Source: Komagataeibacter rhaeticus
GTDB lineage: Bacteria > Pseudomonadota > Alphaproteobacteria > Acetobacterales > Acetobacteraceae
Direction: 5' to 3'
Assembly (NCBI RefSeq): GCF_003207855.1
Contig: NZ_NKTZ01000005.1
Coordinates: forward strand, 143,168-207,167
DNA length: 64,000 bases
Below the pieces are notes generated by a model. That model did no database searches, was not told the DNA's origin, and saw nothing but the letters and a program-made list of their open reading frames with translations. Shown in pieces: positions 20,949 through 29,586 of this stretch (its first letter is position 1; each line of letters begins with the position of its first letter). Made by a program: the position numbers and the translations under genes.

Positions 20949-22085
20949 GTGAATACGTCCGTCAATGGTGCGCCACAATGGCATCTGCAGCCCGAGGCGA
21001 ACCGGACCCTTGTTACCCTGTCGGGTAACTGGATCGCGCAGGAAGGACGCATTCCCGCCTTTCCCGAAACCGGCCTGAAGGACGTGCCACGGGGGGCCGC
21101 GCTGGAATTCGATACCGGGCGGCTTGGCCGGTGGGATACATCGCTGATCAGCTTCCTGTGGGAACTCAAGCGCAGCGCGCGTGAGGCGCATGTGGATGTC
21201 CACATCGACACCCTGCCGGAATCGGCGCACAAGCTGCTTGACCTGCTGCCCGAAATCCCGCCGGAACCCGCCCCCCCCACGCCGCACCATTTCGCCCCGG
21301 TGGCGGCGGTGGGGCAGTTCACGCTCGATACACTCAACGAGATCGGCTGCGTAAGCGAAATGGGGGCCGCCGCCGCGCGCGGGGGCATTGCCGCCCTGGT
21401 GGGGCGGGGGATGATGCGGACCGTCGATCTCATGTCCGATCTTGCCGCCGCCGGGCCTGCGGCGCTGCTGATCGTAGGCGTGGTGAACTTTCTGGTCGGC
21501 GCGATCCTGGCCTTTGTCGGCTCGGTGGAACTGCACAAATTCGCAGCCGACATCTATGTCGCAAGCCTTGTGGCCATTGCCATGGTGCGTGAGATGTCGG
21601 CCGTCATGACCGCCATCATCATGGCGGGCCGCACGGGTGGCGCCTATGCCGCGCGCATTTCCACCATGCAGGCGAATGAGGAAATCGACGCGCTTCAGGT
21701 CTTTGGCATTCCCGTCGCCAGCTACCTGATCCTGCCTTCGGTGCTGGCGCTGGGCTTCACCATGCCGCTGCTCTACCTGTACGGCTGCCTGATCGGCATG
21801 CTGGGGGGCTTTGTCGTCTCGTTCATCATGCTGCATGTCTCGCCGCTGGGCTATTTCCATGAAACGCTCCAGGCCCTGCCGCTGGACCAGTTCACCTTCG
21901 GCTTCATCAAGAGCCTGGTGTTCGGCACGTTCGTGGGGCTGACAAGCTGCCGGATCGGGCTGAAGGCGGGACGCAGCGCCGCCGATGTGGGCATTGCCGC
22001 GACCAAGGCCGTGGTGGTGGGCATTGTGGGCGTGATCGCGCTGGACGCGGTCTTTGCGGTTATCGCCAACGTGATCGGGATCTGA
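20949..22085 (+). CDS. mlaE: MlaE-type lipid ABC transporter permease with N-terminal STAS domain
   Basis: The permease of an Mla-like phospholipid transporter. The region before the membrane helices (about 1-115) resembles a STAS/MlaB domain (LVTLSGNWIAQEG, FDTGRLGRWDTSLISFLWEL), so MlaB appears fused to MlaE here. The permease domain has VGVVNFLVGAILAFVGSVEL, the conserved EMSAVMTAIIMAGRTGGAYAA segment and the EEIDAL coupling motif. No ATG fits; GTG 20949 is preferred because GGAGAGG precedes it, with GTG 20892 as alternative (397 residues). It is followed by mlaF (5-nt gap), mlaD and a lipoprotein gene. Confidence 0.9.
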   Translation: MNTSVNGAPQWHLQPEANRTLVTLSGNWIAQEGRIPAFPETGLKDVPRGAALEFDTGRLGRWDTSLISFLWELKRSAREAHVDVHIDTLPESAHKLLDLLPEIPPEPAPPTPHHFAPVAAVGQFTLDTLNEIGCVSEMGAAAARGGIAALVGRGMMRTVDLMSDLAAAGPAALLIVGVVNFLVGAILAFVGSVELHKFAADIYVASLVAIAMVREMSAVMTAIIMAGRTGGAYAARISTMQANEEIDALQVFGIPVASYLILPSVLALGFTMPLLYLYGCLIGMLGGFVVSFIMLHVSPLGYFHETLQALPLDQFTFGFIKSLVFGTFVGLTSCRIGLKAGRSAADVGIAATKAVVVGIVGVIALDAVFAVIANVIGI

Positions 22086-22090
22086 CCGCC

Positions 22091-22909
22091 ATGAACGACC
22101 TTCATAACCAGATGCCCTCCGCCCCCGATGATACCCGCCCGGTCATGATTTCGGTCAACGGCGTGACACTGGCCTTCGGCCCCAAGGTGATCCAGCACGA
22201 CGTGTCCTTTGAGGTGAAGCGCGGCAGCATCTTCGCCGTGATGGGGGGATCGGGCTGCGGCAAGAGCACCCTGCTCAAGAGCATGATCGGCCTGCTGCGC
22301 CCCACACAGGGCCGCTACCTGGTGGGGCAGGACAATTACTGGGCGGGTGACGACGCAAGCCGCGTGCATATCGGCCGGCGCTTTGGCGTGCTGTTCCAGA
22401 GCGGGGCGCTGTGGAGTTCCATGACCGTGGGCGAGAACGTGGCCCTGCCCATGCAGATGTTCACCAGGCTGGAGCCACCCGTCATCCGCCAGATGGTGGA
22501 ACTCAAGCTGGGGCTGGTGGGCATGCTGCATGCCATTGACCAGTATCCCTCCGAACTCAGCGGCGGCATGCGCAAGCGCGCGGGGCTGGCGCGCGCCATG
22601 TCGCTGGACCCTGACATCCTGTTCTTTGATGAACCCTCGGCCGGGCTGGACCCGATCACCTCGGCCCGGCTGGATGAACTGATCCTGAACCTGCGCGACG
22701 GGCTGGGGGCCACGATCATCATCGTCAGCCACGAACTGTCCAGCCTGTTCCATATTGCCGATGACGGCATATTCCTTGATGCCGGGCAGAAGACCGCCAT
22801 CGCCCACGGTTCCCCCGTATGGCTGCGCGACCACTGCACCGACCCCGTGGTCCATGCCTTCATGCACCGTGAACAGCTGGACAGTTCCAGCCCCCACGGA
22901 GACGGGTAA
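22091..22909 (+). CDS. mlaF: MlaF-type lipid ABC transporter ATPase
   Basis: A 272-residue ABC ATPase. Walker A GGSGCGKST is at 52-60, the Q-loop region reads FGVLFQSGALWSSMTV (typical of MlaF, with the Gln preceding SGAL), the signature is LSGGMRKRAGLARA, and Walker B is ILFFDEPSAGLDP followed by the switch His in IVSHELSS. It energises transfer of phospholipids between the inner and outer membranes with the MlaE permease and MCE protein encoded on either side. Confidence 0.94.
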   Translation: MNDLHNQMPSAPDDTRPVMISVNGVTLAFGPKVIQHDVSFEVKRGSIFAVMGGSGCGKSTLLKSMIGLLRPTQGRYLVGQDNYWAGDDASRVHIGRRFGVLFQSGALWSSMTVGENVALPMQMFTRLEPPVIRQMVELKLGLVGMLHAIDQYPSELSGGMRKRAGLARAMSLDPDILFFDEPSAGLDPITSARLDELILNLRDGLGATIIIVSHELSSLFHIADDGIFLDAGQKTAIAHGSPVWLRDHCTDPVVHAFMHREQLDSSSPHGDG

Positions 22910-22914
22910 GCCCG

Positions 22915-23868
22915 ATGGCCGACAGGCAGACGCTTATCGGCGCGGCCGTACTGGGTGTGGGGGCCATTGCGCTTGCCGTGCTGGGCATGACGGGCTGGTT
23001 GCCCATACCGGGGCGCAGCACCGAGGCGGTCGTGGTGTTTGAAAGCCCGACCAACGGGCTGGACATCGGCTCCCCCGTCAATTTCCGTGGCGTGCCGGTG
23101 GGCGCTGTCGAGCGGATTACGGTACGGGTGGACCCGGCCGACCATCATACCTACATGCCGGTCTACATCCTGTTCGATCCCGCCCATGCGCCCGGCCATG
23201 GCGACCTGCCACCCCTGTCCACGCTGCTGGCCAACGGGCTGCGGGCGGATATGGTGCTGCACAGCCTGGTAACCGGCCAGACCGAACTGGACCTGGACCT
23301 GGACCCCAAAACACCGCAACGCCTGCACCCCGATCTGACGGACATGCCCGAAATACCCATGGGCCAGACAGCGCTCCAGCAGCTGGAGGCAACGCTGATC
23401 TCCACTTCCGTGCAGCAGCTCCACAATGACCTGATTACCGCGCTGGCCAGCATACGCCGGCTGGCGGCGGACATGGACCGTGACATGCCCGGCATGATCG
23501 CCAGCATCCGCACCACGTCGGGCCACGCCGATACCGCGGCCAGCCAGATCCGCGCCGCCATTACCGATGTGACGGACCATGCCAGCGTGACCATCAACCG
23601 CCTGGACCAGCTGATCAGCGCCAACAGCCGCGAATTCGTGGCCCGCCGCGCGGAACTGCAGGCCCTGATCGGCAATACCCGCCAGACCATGGCGCAGGCG
23701 CGTGAAACCCTGGCCAGCCTGCGCGCCCTGACCGACCCGCAATCGCGTGACAGGCTGAATCTGGACGCTACGATGCGTGATGTTATGGAAGCCGGCTACG
23801 GGCTGCGCGGATTCGCCACTGAAGTCGAAAGTAATCCGCAACTTCTGCTGATGGGACACAACCAATGA
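22915..23868 (+). CDS. mlaD: MCE-domain lipid-binding protein (MlaD-like)
   Basis: The 317-residue protein has an N-terminal membrane anchor (residues 5-27) and one MCE domain (about 37-125: VVFESPTNGLDIGSPVNFRGVPVG). Hexameric MCE rings carry lipids through the periplasm. The C-terminal 190 residues are helical and rich in heptad-like leucines, as in PqiB/LetB or longer MlaD proteins that form an alpha-helical needle. It lies 5 nt after mlaF, and its stop overlaps the lipoprotein gene by 4 nt. Confidence 0.9.
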   Translation: MADRQTLIGAAVLGVGAIALAVLGMTGWLPIPGRSTEAVVVFESPTNGLDIGSPVNFRGVPVGAVERITVRVDPADHHTYMPVYILFDPAHAPGHGDLPPLSTLLANGLRADMVLHSLVTGQTELDLDLDPKTPQRLHPDLTDMPEIPMGQTALQQLEATLISTSVQQLHNDLITALASIRRLAADMDRDMPGMIASIRTTSGHADTAASQIRAAITDVTDHASVTINRLDQLISANSREFVARRAELQALIGNTRQTMAQARETLASLRALTDPQSRDRLNLDATMRDVMEAGYGLRGFATEVESNPQLLLMGHNQ

Positions 23869-24536
23869 AAACGCGCCAGCCCGCCTTCCCTTCCCGCCTG
23901 AATCCGTCCCTGCGGGCGGCGGGCGGACTGCTGCTCTGTGCCGCCATGCTCTCGGCGTGCTCCTCGGCGCCGGTGCGCTTCTACACGCTGGGCGCGCCCG
24001 CCGTGGCCGTGGGTGCGCAGGGCACCGGCACCACGGCCATTACCGACAGCACGCCGGTGATCGAGGTCGAACGCACCCGCCTGCCCGATTACCTGGACAG
24101 CCAGGACATCATGGTCCGCAACGGGCATGAGATCGAACGCAGCGGGCTGGGCCGCTGGGCCAGCCGCCTGTCAGTGGGGGCCACGGACCTGATCACCGCG
24201 CGCCTGGCCCAGAAATGGCCGGATCTGTTCGTGACCGACCAGCCGCAGCCCGACCGCCCCACCTGGCGGCTGCAGCTCAACATCAGCCGGCTTGATGTCA
24301 GCCGCAATGGCCAGTCGGCACTGAACGCGGACTGGGCCATCATTCCGCAGGACCCGCGCGCCGCCATCCTGCGCAACCGCACCAGCATCGTCATGAACGG
24401 CAATACGGCCAATAACGCCAATATCGCCAGTGTCACGGAAAACCTGCTCAATGAACTGACCAGCCGGATCGAGACCAGCTGGCCCAACCCCACCCAGCCG
24501 GAAGCCACCAGCCCGCGCCATCACGGCCACAGCTAG
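23865..24536 (+). CDS. ABC-type transport auxiliary lipoprotein (PqiC-like)
   Basis: A 223-residue lipoprotein with lipobox LSAC (Cys32) and the family signature RFYTLGAP directly after it, followed by VIEVERTRLPDYLDSQDIMVR. This matches the PF03886 auxiliary lipoprotein family (PqiC), which sits in the outer membrane as the docking partner of MCE proteins. It takes the place usually filled by MlaC/MlaA; neither is found nearby. The start overlaps the mlaD stop by 4 nt, so it is the last clear gene of the transporter operon. Confidence 0.86.
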   Translation: MKTRQPAFPSRLNPSLRAAGGLLLCAAMLSACSSAPVRFYTLGAPAVAVGAQGTGTTAITDSTPVIEVERTRLPDYLDSQDIMVRNGHEIERSGLGRWASRLSVGATDLITARLAQKWPDLFVTDQPQPDRPTWRLQLNISRLDVSRNGQSALNADWAIIPQDPRAAILRNRTSIVMNGNTANNANIASVTENLLNELTSRIETSWPNPTQPEATSPRHHGHS

Positions 24537-24620
24537 GCCGGGCTTCCATCCCGGCGGGGGAACCATCGGGACAGGCAGGCATTGGTTGCGCAGATGTGCA
24601 ACCTGCCGGAGCAAGCTGTC

Positions 24621-25109
24621 ATGCCCCCTTCCCCTTTCCGCGTCCATGGCCTGATCCTGGCGGCCCTGCTTGCCATCACGGCCATCCCGGCGGGCGCGCA
24701 GACCGGGCCGGTCATCCTGGCCCAGCATCCCGGCACCGAACTGGACCGGCAGGCACGCGCACTGGTGGCCCGCGACCTGGCGGACGCGGCAGGTAGCCAG
24801 GAGCGCCCGGTCCTGCTGACCGGATCGGGGCCGGTATCCAGTGACCCACGGCGCATGGCGCTGTTCGTGCAGCTGCAGTCCGCCAGCCTGTGTGGCTCGG
24901 CGGGGTGTTCCACTTCGGTCTACCTGCGTAATGGCCACACTTGGACACGGGTGCTGGATTCCGTAAGCGGGCCGGTCACCATTACGCCCCAGGTGCATGG
25001 CGGCATGCATGACCTGCTGGTCGACAGCACCGACCGCTGGATATGGAACGGCACCACCTATACCGACACACAGGCCACCACCCAGCCGCAGCCGCCAGAA
25101 CGGCCCTGA
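24621..25109 (+). CDS. Small secreted protein of unknown function
   Basis: I do not recognise this 162-residue protein. The N-terminus is a Sec signal peptide (LILAALLAITAIPAGAQ), followed by a mature part with VILAQHPGTELDRQARALVARDLADA and a Cys pair in SLCGSAGCSTSVYL that could form a disulfide. ATG 24621 is chosen because GGAG lies 9-12 nt upstream; ATG 24594 is also in frame but adds non-signal residues. It follows the Mla-type operon by about 85 nt on the same strand and could be part of it. Confidence 0.65.
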   Translation: MPPSPFRVHGLILAALLAITAIPAGAQTGPVILAQHPGTELDRQARALVARDLADAAGSQERPVLLTGSGPVSSDPRRMALFVQLQSASLCGSAGCSTSVYLRNGHTWTRVLDSVSGPVTITPQVHGGMHDLLVDSTDRWIWNGTTYTDTQATTQPQPPERP

Positions 25110-25244
25110 GCACACCTGCCCCGGCATGATGGCATCGGTGACTGGCAAACCCATATGGTTGCCGCCTGCCTGGCGCAACGTGGGAACAGCCCCGTATTCT
25201 GCCGGGGCATGCGCCTGCCAGACCGGGTATATTGTCAGGGAAAG

Positions 25245-25318
25245 TGGAGCGGGTGAAGGGAATCGAACCCTCGTATGCAGCTTGGGAAGCTGCCGTTCTA
25301 CCATTGAACTACACCCGC
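25245..25318 (-). tRNA. tRNA-Gly (anticodon CCC)
   Basis: The minus strand folds into a complete cloverleaf. The acceptor stem GCGGGTG pairs with CACCCGC, the D arm carries AGTTCAATGGTAGAAC, the anticodon stem GCAGC/GCTGC encloses loop TTCCCAA (anticodon CCC, reading GGG), and the T loop is GGGTTCGATTCCC. Discriminator T is followed by an encoded CCA, giving 74 nt. It is divergent from the metZ leader and is not part of an obvious integration site. Confidence 0.95.
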
Positions 25319-25381
25319 ATGCCCGCCCTCTATACTGCACAAGCGCGGCTTATGCAATCACCCCCGCCAGCAGGGCGGCAG

Positions 25382-25410
25382 TTGACGCACCCCGCCCTGA
25401 TCCGCAATAA
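25382..25410 (+). promoter_or_regulatory. Sigma-70-type promoter for metZ
   Basis: TTGACG (25382-25387) and CAATAA (25405-25410) are separated by exactly 17 nt. Transcription would start near 25417, about 25 nt before the SAM-II aptamer. Confidence 0.6.
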
Positions 25411-25440
25411 GCATGCATGTCCGGGGGCATCCGCCTTCCG

Positions 25441-25498
25441 ACCCTCGTGATTTGATATGGCCGGCTTGCGGCGAGGTAAAACATACGCGCTAAAGAGG
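25441..25498 (+). promoter_or_regulatory. SAM-II riboswitch upstream of metZ
   Basis: SAM-II aptamers control methionine genes in alphaproteobacteria. The sequence shows the conserved blocks GTGATTTG (25447-25454), CCGGCTTGC (25461-25469) and GCTAAA followed by GAGG (25489-25498). Stem P1 forms between CCTCG (25443-25447) and CGAGG (25472-25476), and the A-rich segment TAAAACA follows P1 as expected for the pseudoknot. Binding of S-adenosylmethionine would reduce metZ expression. Oddly, the metZ ATG is about 150 nt downstream rather than next to the aptamer. Confidence 0.9.
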
Positions 25499-25549
25499 CC
25501 CGATACCGCTACCGCTCTGTCAGGGCGCGGGCATCTGGTTTCCACGGTC

Positions 25550-25657
25550 ATGAACCGCCCCGGGCGGACCGGACTGCCGGGCATGAACCGGCCGCTGGCC
25601 ACCGCCTGCCTTGTCCCGTCCACCCTGTACACAGGAATGACCACCAGCCATGACTGA
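25550..25657 (+). CDS. Possible leader peptide overlapping metZ start
   Basis: An in-frame reading stretch between the SAM-II aptamer and metZ ends at a TGA (25655-25657) overlapping the metZ ATG by 8 nt. Possible ATG starts are at 25550, 25580 and 25637; the last gives only MTTSHD. No start has a convincing ribosome site (CACAGGA directly abuts ATG 25637), so coding is uncertain. The overlap could couple leader translation to metZ and help the riboswitch act at a distance. Confidence 0.25.
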   Translation: MNRPGRTGLPGMNRPLATACLVPSTLYTGMTTSHD

Positions 25658-26876
25658 CCAGCCCGATCCCAAATCCTTCCGCCCCGCCACGCGCCTGATC
25701 AATGCGGGACTTGAGCGCACGCCGTATGGCGAAACCAGCGAGGCGATGTTCCTGACCTCCGGCTTTGTGTACGACAGCGCGGAGCAGGCGGAAGGCACCT
25801 TTACCGGCGATGTGTCGCACTACCAGTACAGCCGTTTCGGCAACCCCACCGTATCGAACCTGGAGCGCCGCCTGTGTGATGTGGAAGGGGCGGAATCCTG
25901 TGTCCTGACCTCTACCGGCATGGGCGCGGTCTCCTGCGCGCTGCTGGCACAGGTGCGCGCGGGCGACCGGGTCGTGGCTTCGCGCGCGCTGTTCGGCTCA
26001 TGCCACTGGATCGTGGCCGAACTGCTGCCGCGCTACGGGGTGGAGACGGTCTTCGTCGATGGGGGCGACATGGCGGCATGGCAGGAAGCGCTGGACAGGC
26101 CCACGCGCGCCGTCCTGCTGGAAAGCCCGTCCAACCCGATGCTGGATGTACTCGACATCCGCATGATCTGCGACCTGGCCCACAAGGCGGGTGCGACCGT
26201 GGTGGTGGACAATGTCTTTGCAACGCCGCTGTACCAGAAGCCGCTGGAACTGGGCGCGGATGTGGTGGTCTATTCCTGCACCAAGCATATTGATGGCCAG
26301 GGCCGCGTGCTGGGTGGCGCCGTGCTGGGTACGGCCAGGTGGATTGACGAGGTCCTGCGCCCCTTTGCCCGCAATACCGGCAATTCCATCTCGCCCTTCA
26401 ATGCCTGGGTCATGCTGAAAAGCCTTGAAACACTGGCCCTGCGCGTCAACGCCATGACGCAGAACGCAGCGAAGGTGGCGGACTTCCTGGCCGACGCACC
26501 GGGCATCAAACGTGTGTTCTATCCGGGGCGCAAGGACCACCCGCAATACGAGATAGCAAAAAAGCAGATGTCGGCCGGTTCCACGCTGGTTGCCTTTGAA
26601 GTCGAGGGCGGCAAGGCGGGGGCCTTCGCCTTCATGAACGCATTGCGGCTGATCTCGATTTCCAACAACCTTGGCGATGCGCGCTCCCTTGTCACGCATC
26701 CGGCCACCACCACCCACATGAAGCTCACACCCGAAGACCGGGCGCGGCTTGGCATCAATGACGGGGCGATCCGTTTCTCGGTCGGGCTGGAAGATGCCGA
26801 CGACCTGATCGATGACCTCCGGCGCGGCCTTGCGGCGCTGGCCAACCGGCCAATACAGGAGCACCGCCTGCCATGA
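25650..26876 (+). CDS. metZ: O-succinylhomoserine sulfhydrylase
   Basis: MetZ is a PLP enzyme that makes homocysteine directly from O-succinylhomoserine and sulfide in methionine synthesis. The 408-residue protein has the Cys/Met-metabolism fold: FRPATRLINAG and GETSEAMFLTSGFVYDSAEQAE at the start, YSRFGNPTV, the PLP lysine Lys212 in SCTKHIDGQGRVLGG, and DARSLVTHPATTTH near the end. GETSEALF-type wording separates MetZ from MetB and cystathionine lyases. It is preceded by a SAM-II riboswitch, and its stop overlaps apaG by 4 nt. Confidence 0.95.
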   Translation: MTDQPDPKSFRPATRLINAGLERTPYGETSEAMFLTSGFVYDSAEQAEGTFTGDVSHYQYSRFGNPTVSNLERRLCDVEGAESCVLTSTGMGAVSCALLAQVRAGDRVVASRALFGSCHWIVAELLPRYGVETVFVDGGDMAAWQEALDRPTRAVLLESPSNPMLDVLDIRMICDLAHKAGATVVVDNVFATPLYQKPLELGADVVVYSCTKHIDGQGRVLGGAVLGTARWIDEVLRPFARNTGNSISPFNAWVMLKSLETLALRVNAMTQNAAKVADFLADAPGIKRVFYPGRKDHPQYEIAKKQMSAGSTLVAFEVEGGKAGAFAFMNALRLISISNNLGDARSLVTHPATTTHMKLTPEDRARLGINDGAIRFSVGLEDADDLIDDLRRGLAALANRPIQEHRLP

Positions 26877-27349
26877 GCAAGAACAGGCCTTTCCCTCCCC
26901 CCACCGGGGAAGGGACGGACTCCCCGCCGGGCGAGGCGATGGATAACGTCCCCTGTTTCGAGGCCGTGACGGACGATGTCCGTGTGGTTGTCCAGACCTT
27001 CTGGCTGGATGACCAGTCCGAGCCCGATGAGCACCGCTATGTGTGGGCCTACCGCGTCCGGATCGAGAACCACGGCAGCGAACAGATCCAGCTCCTGCGC
27101 CGCAGCTGGCGCATCGTGGACGGGCAGGGCCGGATCGACCGCGTGGATGGGGATGGCGTGGTAGGCGAACAGCCACTGATCGACGCCAGCGGCAGTTTTG
27201 AATACATGTCGGGTGCCGCACTGGAAACACCGACCGGCTTCATGGGCGGCATGTACCACATGATCCGCCCGGCCAGCCGCCAGCATTTTGATGTCGACAT
27301 CCCCGTCTTCAGTCTGGACAGCCCGCACCATCCGGCCATCCTGCACTAG
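26873..27349 (+). CDS. apaG: Co2+/Mg2+ efflux protein ApaG (DUF525)
   Basis: ApaG is a small immunoglobulin-like domain protein; its name comes from diadenosine tetraphosphate and cobalt phenotypes, and its mechanism is unsettled. The 158-residue protein has [59 protein letters not shown] and GFMGGMYHM, all DUF525 signatures. It has a 30-residue Pro-rich N-terminal extension beyond the usual 125-130; ATG 26939 would give the normal length, but the 4-nt overlap with metZ and AGGAG upstream favour 26873. Confidence 0.9.
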   Translation: MSKNRPFPPPTGEGTDSPPGEAMDNVPCFEAVTDDVRVVVQTFWLDDQSEPDEHRYVWAYRVRIENHGSEQIQLLRRSWRIVDGQGRIDRVDGDGVVGEQPLIDASGSFEYMSGAALETPTGFMGGMYHMIRPASRQHFDVDIPVFSLDSPHHPAILH

Positions 27350-27416
27350 TTCCGGCCCGGATTCCTTCCTGCGGCCTGTCCCGACCGGACAGGCCCCTGC
27401 AACAAGAACCTACAGC

Positions 27417-28022
27417 ATGACCCCCATTGATACCCGCCCCACCCGCGCGGAAGCCGAAGACGCCGTGCGGACCCTGCTGCGCTGGGCTGGCGAAGACCCC
27501 GGCCGGGAAGGCCTGCTTGATACGCCCGCGCGCGTGGTCAAGTCCTATGACGAATTCTTCTGCGGCTATGCGGAAGACCCGGCCGAGATGCTGCGCCGTA
27601 CCTTCTCGGAAGTGGCGGATTATGACGAGATGGTCCTGCTGCGCGACATCCGCCTGGAAAGCCACTGCGAACACCACATGGTGCCCATCATTGGCGTGGC
27701 GCATGTGGCCTACCTGCCGCGCAGGCGGGTTGTGGGCATTTCCAAGCTGGCCCGCGTGGTGGACGCCTATGCGCGTCGCTTCCAGATCCAGGAACGGCTG
27801 ACGGCACAGATTGCCAATACCATCAATGAAGAACTGCAACCCTATGGCGTGGGCGTGGTGATCGAGGCCGCCCACCAGTGCATGACCACGCGCGGCGTGC
27901 ACCGCCCCGGTGTGTCCATGGTGACCAGCCGCATGCTGGGCACATTCCGCACCAATTCCGATACGCGGCGGGAATTCCTGTCAATCCTGAACCGCCCGGC
28001 CATGAACAGCACCGGACTCTGA
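27417..28022 (+). CDS. folE: GTP cyclohydrolase I
   Basis: FolE converts GTP to 7,8-dihydroneopterin triphosphate, the first step of folate and pterin synthesis. The 201-residue protein keeps the zinc ligands Cys84 and His87 ([10 protein letters not shown]) and Cys155 (HQCMTTRGV), the substrate-binding RFQIQERLT and the [10 protein letters not shown] segment. A long in-frame extension upstream overlaps apaG and is rejected. It follows apaG by 67 nt and is followed by an intergenic hairpin repeat. Confidence 0.96.
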   Translation: MTPIDTRPTRAEAEDAVRTLLRWAGEDPGREGLLDTPARVVKSYDEFFCGYAEDPAEMLRRTFSEVADYDEMVLLRDIRLESHCEHHMVPIIGVAHVAYLPRRRVVGISKLARVVDAYARRFQIQERLTAQIANTINEELQPYGVGVVIEAAHQCMTTRGVHRPGVSMVTSRMLGTFRTNSDTRREFLSILNRPAMNSTGL

Positions 28023-28068
28023 ACGCGGCAGGCCAGCGGACGTCAGGCAGCCAGCAGCAGGTTCCTGG

Positions 28069-28147
28069 TAAAGATTTTTGCAAAAAGCTTTAAAAATGCA
28101 GCCTTTTAAAAAAGGCTGCACCCAGGGACTTTTATCTCCTTTATCAG
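28069..28147 (+). repeat. Intergenic hairpin repeat, copy A
   Basis: A copy of a dispersed element shared with 33258-33356, 44177-44221 (inverted) and 60674-60765 (inverted). Its core is an AAAAAGCTTT box followed by the palindrome TGCAGCCTTTT/AAAAGGCTGCA (28097-28120) and the tail GGGACTTTTATC...TTTATCA. It lies between convergent folE and the DJ-1 gene and could act as a bidirectional terminator. Confidence 0.75.
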
Positions 28148-28170
28148 GCCAGTTGTTTTGAAATGACTTT

Positions 28171-28746
28171 TTACAGCGCGATCCTGGCCCCCAGCACGGC
28201 AATGAACTGCGCCAGCCATGCCGGGTGCGCGGGCCATGCGGGCGCGGTGACCAGCGTGCCATCGGTCACAGCCGCATCAAGTGCGATATCCGCATAGACG
28301 CCCCCGGCCAGTTCCACATCCGGACGACAGGCGGGATAGGCCGAAACCCGGCGCCCTTCAATGACGCGGGCGGCGGCCAGCAGTTGCCCGGCATGGCAGA
28401 TCGCGGCCAGCGGGCGGTGGGCAAAGGCGCGGACCAGTTCGATCACGCGCGGATCAAGCCGCAGATATTCCGGTGCCCGGCCACCGGGAAGGATCAGGCC
28501 CGCGTAATCGGCGTAATTGATGGTGTCAAAATCCGCGTTGAGCACAAAACGGTGGCCCGGTTTCTCGCTATAGGTCTGCGCCCCCTCAAAATCATGGATG
28601 GCGGTCAGGACATGCTCGCCCTTTCCGCGGCCGGGGCAGACCGTGTCCACCCGGTAGCCCAGCATGGTCAGGGCCTGGTACGGCACCATGATCTCGTAAT
28701 CTTCCACATAATCGCCTGCCAGCAGCAGAAGCCGGGGTGCGCTCAT
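28171..28746 (-). CDS. DJ-1/PfpI family protein
   Basis: A 191-residue protein of the DJ-1/PfpI superfamily (glyoxalase III, deglycase or stress-protease-like proteins). [21 protein letters not shown] contains the conserved Glu15, [14 protein letters not shown] the substrate loop, and AAICHAGQ the nucleophile elbow with Cys117 and His118. Such proteins detoxify reactive carbonyls. The reaction here is not certain. It is convergent with folE, with repeat copy A between them, and is 25 nt downstream of the moaB stop on the same strand. Confidence 0.85.
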   Translation of the reverse strand: MSAPRLLLLAGDYVEDYEIMVPYQALTMLGYRVDTVCPGRGKGEHVLTAIHDFEGAQTYSEKPGHRFVLNADFDTINYADYAGLILPGGRAPEYLRLDPRVIELVRAFAHRPLAAICHAGQLLAAARVIEGRRVSAYPACRPDVELAGGVYADIALDAAVTDGTLVTAPAWPAHPAWLAQFIAVLGARIAL

Positions 28747-28771
28747 CTGTCCATATCCTTACCGTTATTGG

Positions 28772-29323
28772 TCAGTCATGTGCGGCGGGGGGAAGGTGCT
28801 CGCGCAGGCGGGGCATGAGTTCGACAAAGTTGCAGGGCACATGGCGGCTGTCGAGCTGCCAGACCAGAATATCATCCCACCCGTCCTTCACCGCGCCGGT
28901 CGAGCCGGGCAGGGCAAAAAGGTAGGTCCCGTCCGCCACCCCCGCCAGGGCACGGGACTGGATGGTGGAGGTACCGATCTTCTGGTACGACAGCATGCGG
29001 AACAGTTCGCCAAAACCCTCGATCCGCTTCTCGATCACCTGTCCGAACGCTTCCGGCGTGATGTCCCGTCCCGTCACCCCGGTGCCACCGGTGGAAATGA
29101 CCACATCCACCTGGCTATCCGCAATCCAGCCCGACAGGGTGGCGACAAGGCGCGGCACGTCATCGGGCACGATGGCGCGGGCGGCCACGATGTGACCTGC
29201 CGCCGTTATGCGCGCGGCCAGTATATCACCGGACCTGTCCGTTTCCGGCGTGCGGGTGTCGGACACCGTGAGCACGGCAATGCGCACGGGCAGGAAGGGC
29301 TTTTTCATATCAAGGCGTGACAT
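28772..29323 (-). CDS. moaB: Molybdenum cofactor biosynthesis protein MoaB/Mog family
   Basis: The 183-residue protein carries the MPT-binding fold signature: [40 protein letters not shown] and [19 protein letters not shown]. MoaB/Mog proteins adenylylate molybdopterin before Mo insertion; molybdoenzymes such as aldehyde dehydrogenases are common in acetic acid bacteria. ATG 29323 is chosen although the ribosome site is weak; ATG 29308 (MKKPF) is possible, and the 46-codon extension upstream is AT-rich and non-family. It shares a 263-nt AT-rich divergent region with oprB. Confidence 0.9.
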   Translation of the reverse strand: MSRLDMKKPFLPVRIAVLTVSDTRTPETDRSGDILAARITAAGHIVAARAIVPDDVPRLVATLSGWIADSQVDVVISTGGTGVTGRDITPEAFGQVIEKRIEGFGELFRMLSYQKIGTSTIQSRALAGVADGTYLFALPGSTGAVKDGWDDILVWQLDSRHVPCNFVELMPRLREHLPPAAHD

Positions 29324-29586
29324 GGCGCCATGTTCACCATTCCCGCGCCGTGGCGTCAACGGTTGCCTTCGGGCCGGTGCGGCATGGTGTGGCGCATGCC
29401 CGCGGAATGAGTAATACAGGAGAACAAACACGAAATTCTGATGTATTTGTGCATTGCACAAAAAATTATGCCAAGGAATAGTAGAACTCTACATAAATCT
29501 ATTGATATAACAAAAAAAACCTCTTTACCATTATTTTACAAAACATTAGTTTTTATATAAATTTCCGTCCAAGGTTTATAATCAGC

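Noticed and set aside
25245..25318. tRNA-Gly as an integration site
   Set aside because: No integrase, no direct repeat of the tRNA 3' end and no foreign-looking island beside it.
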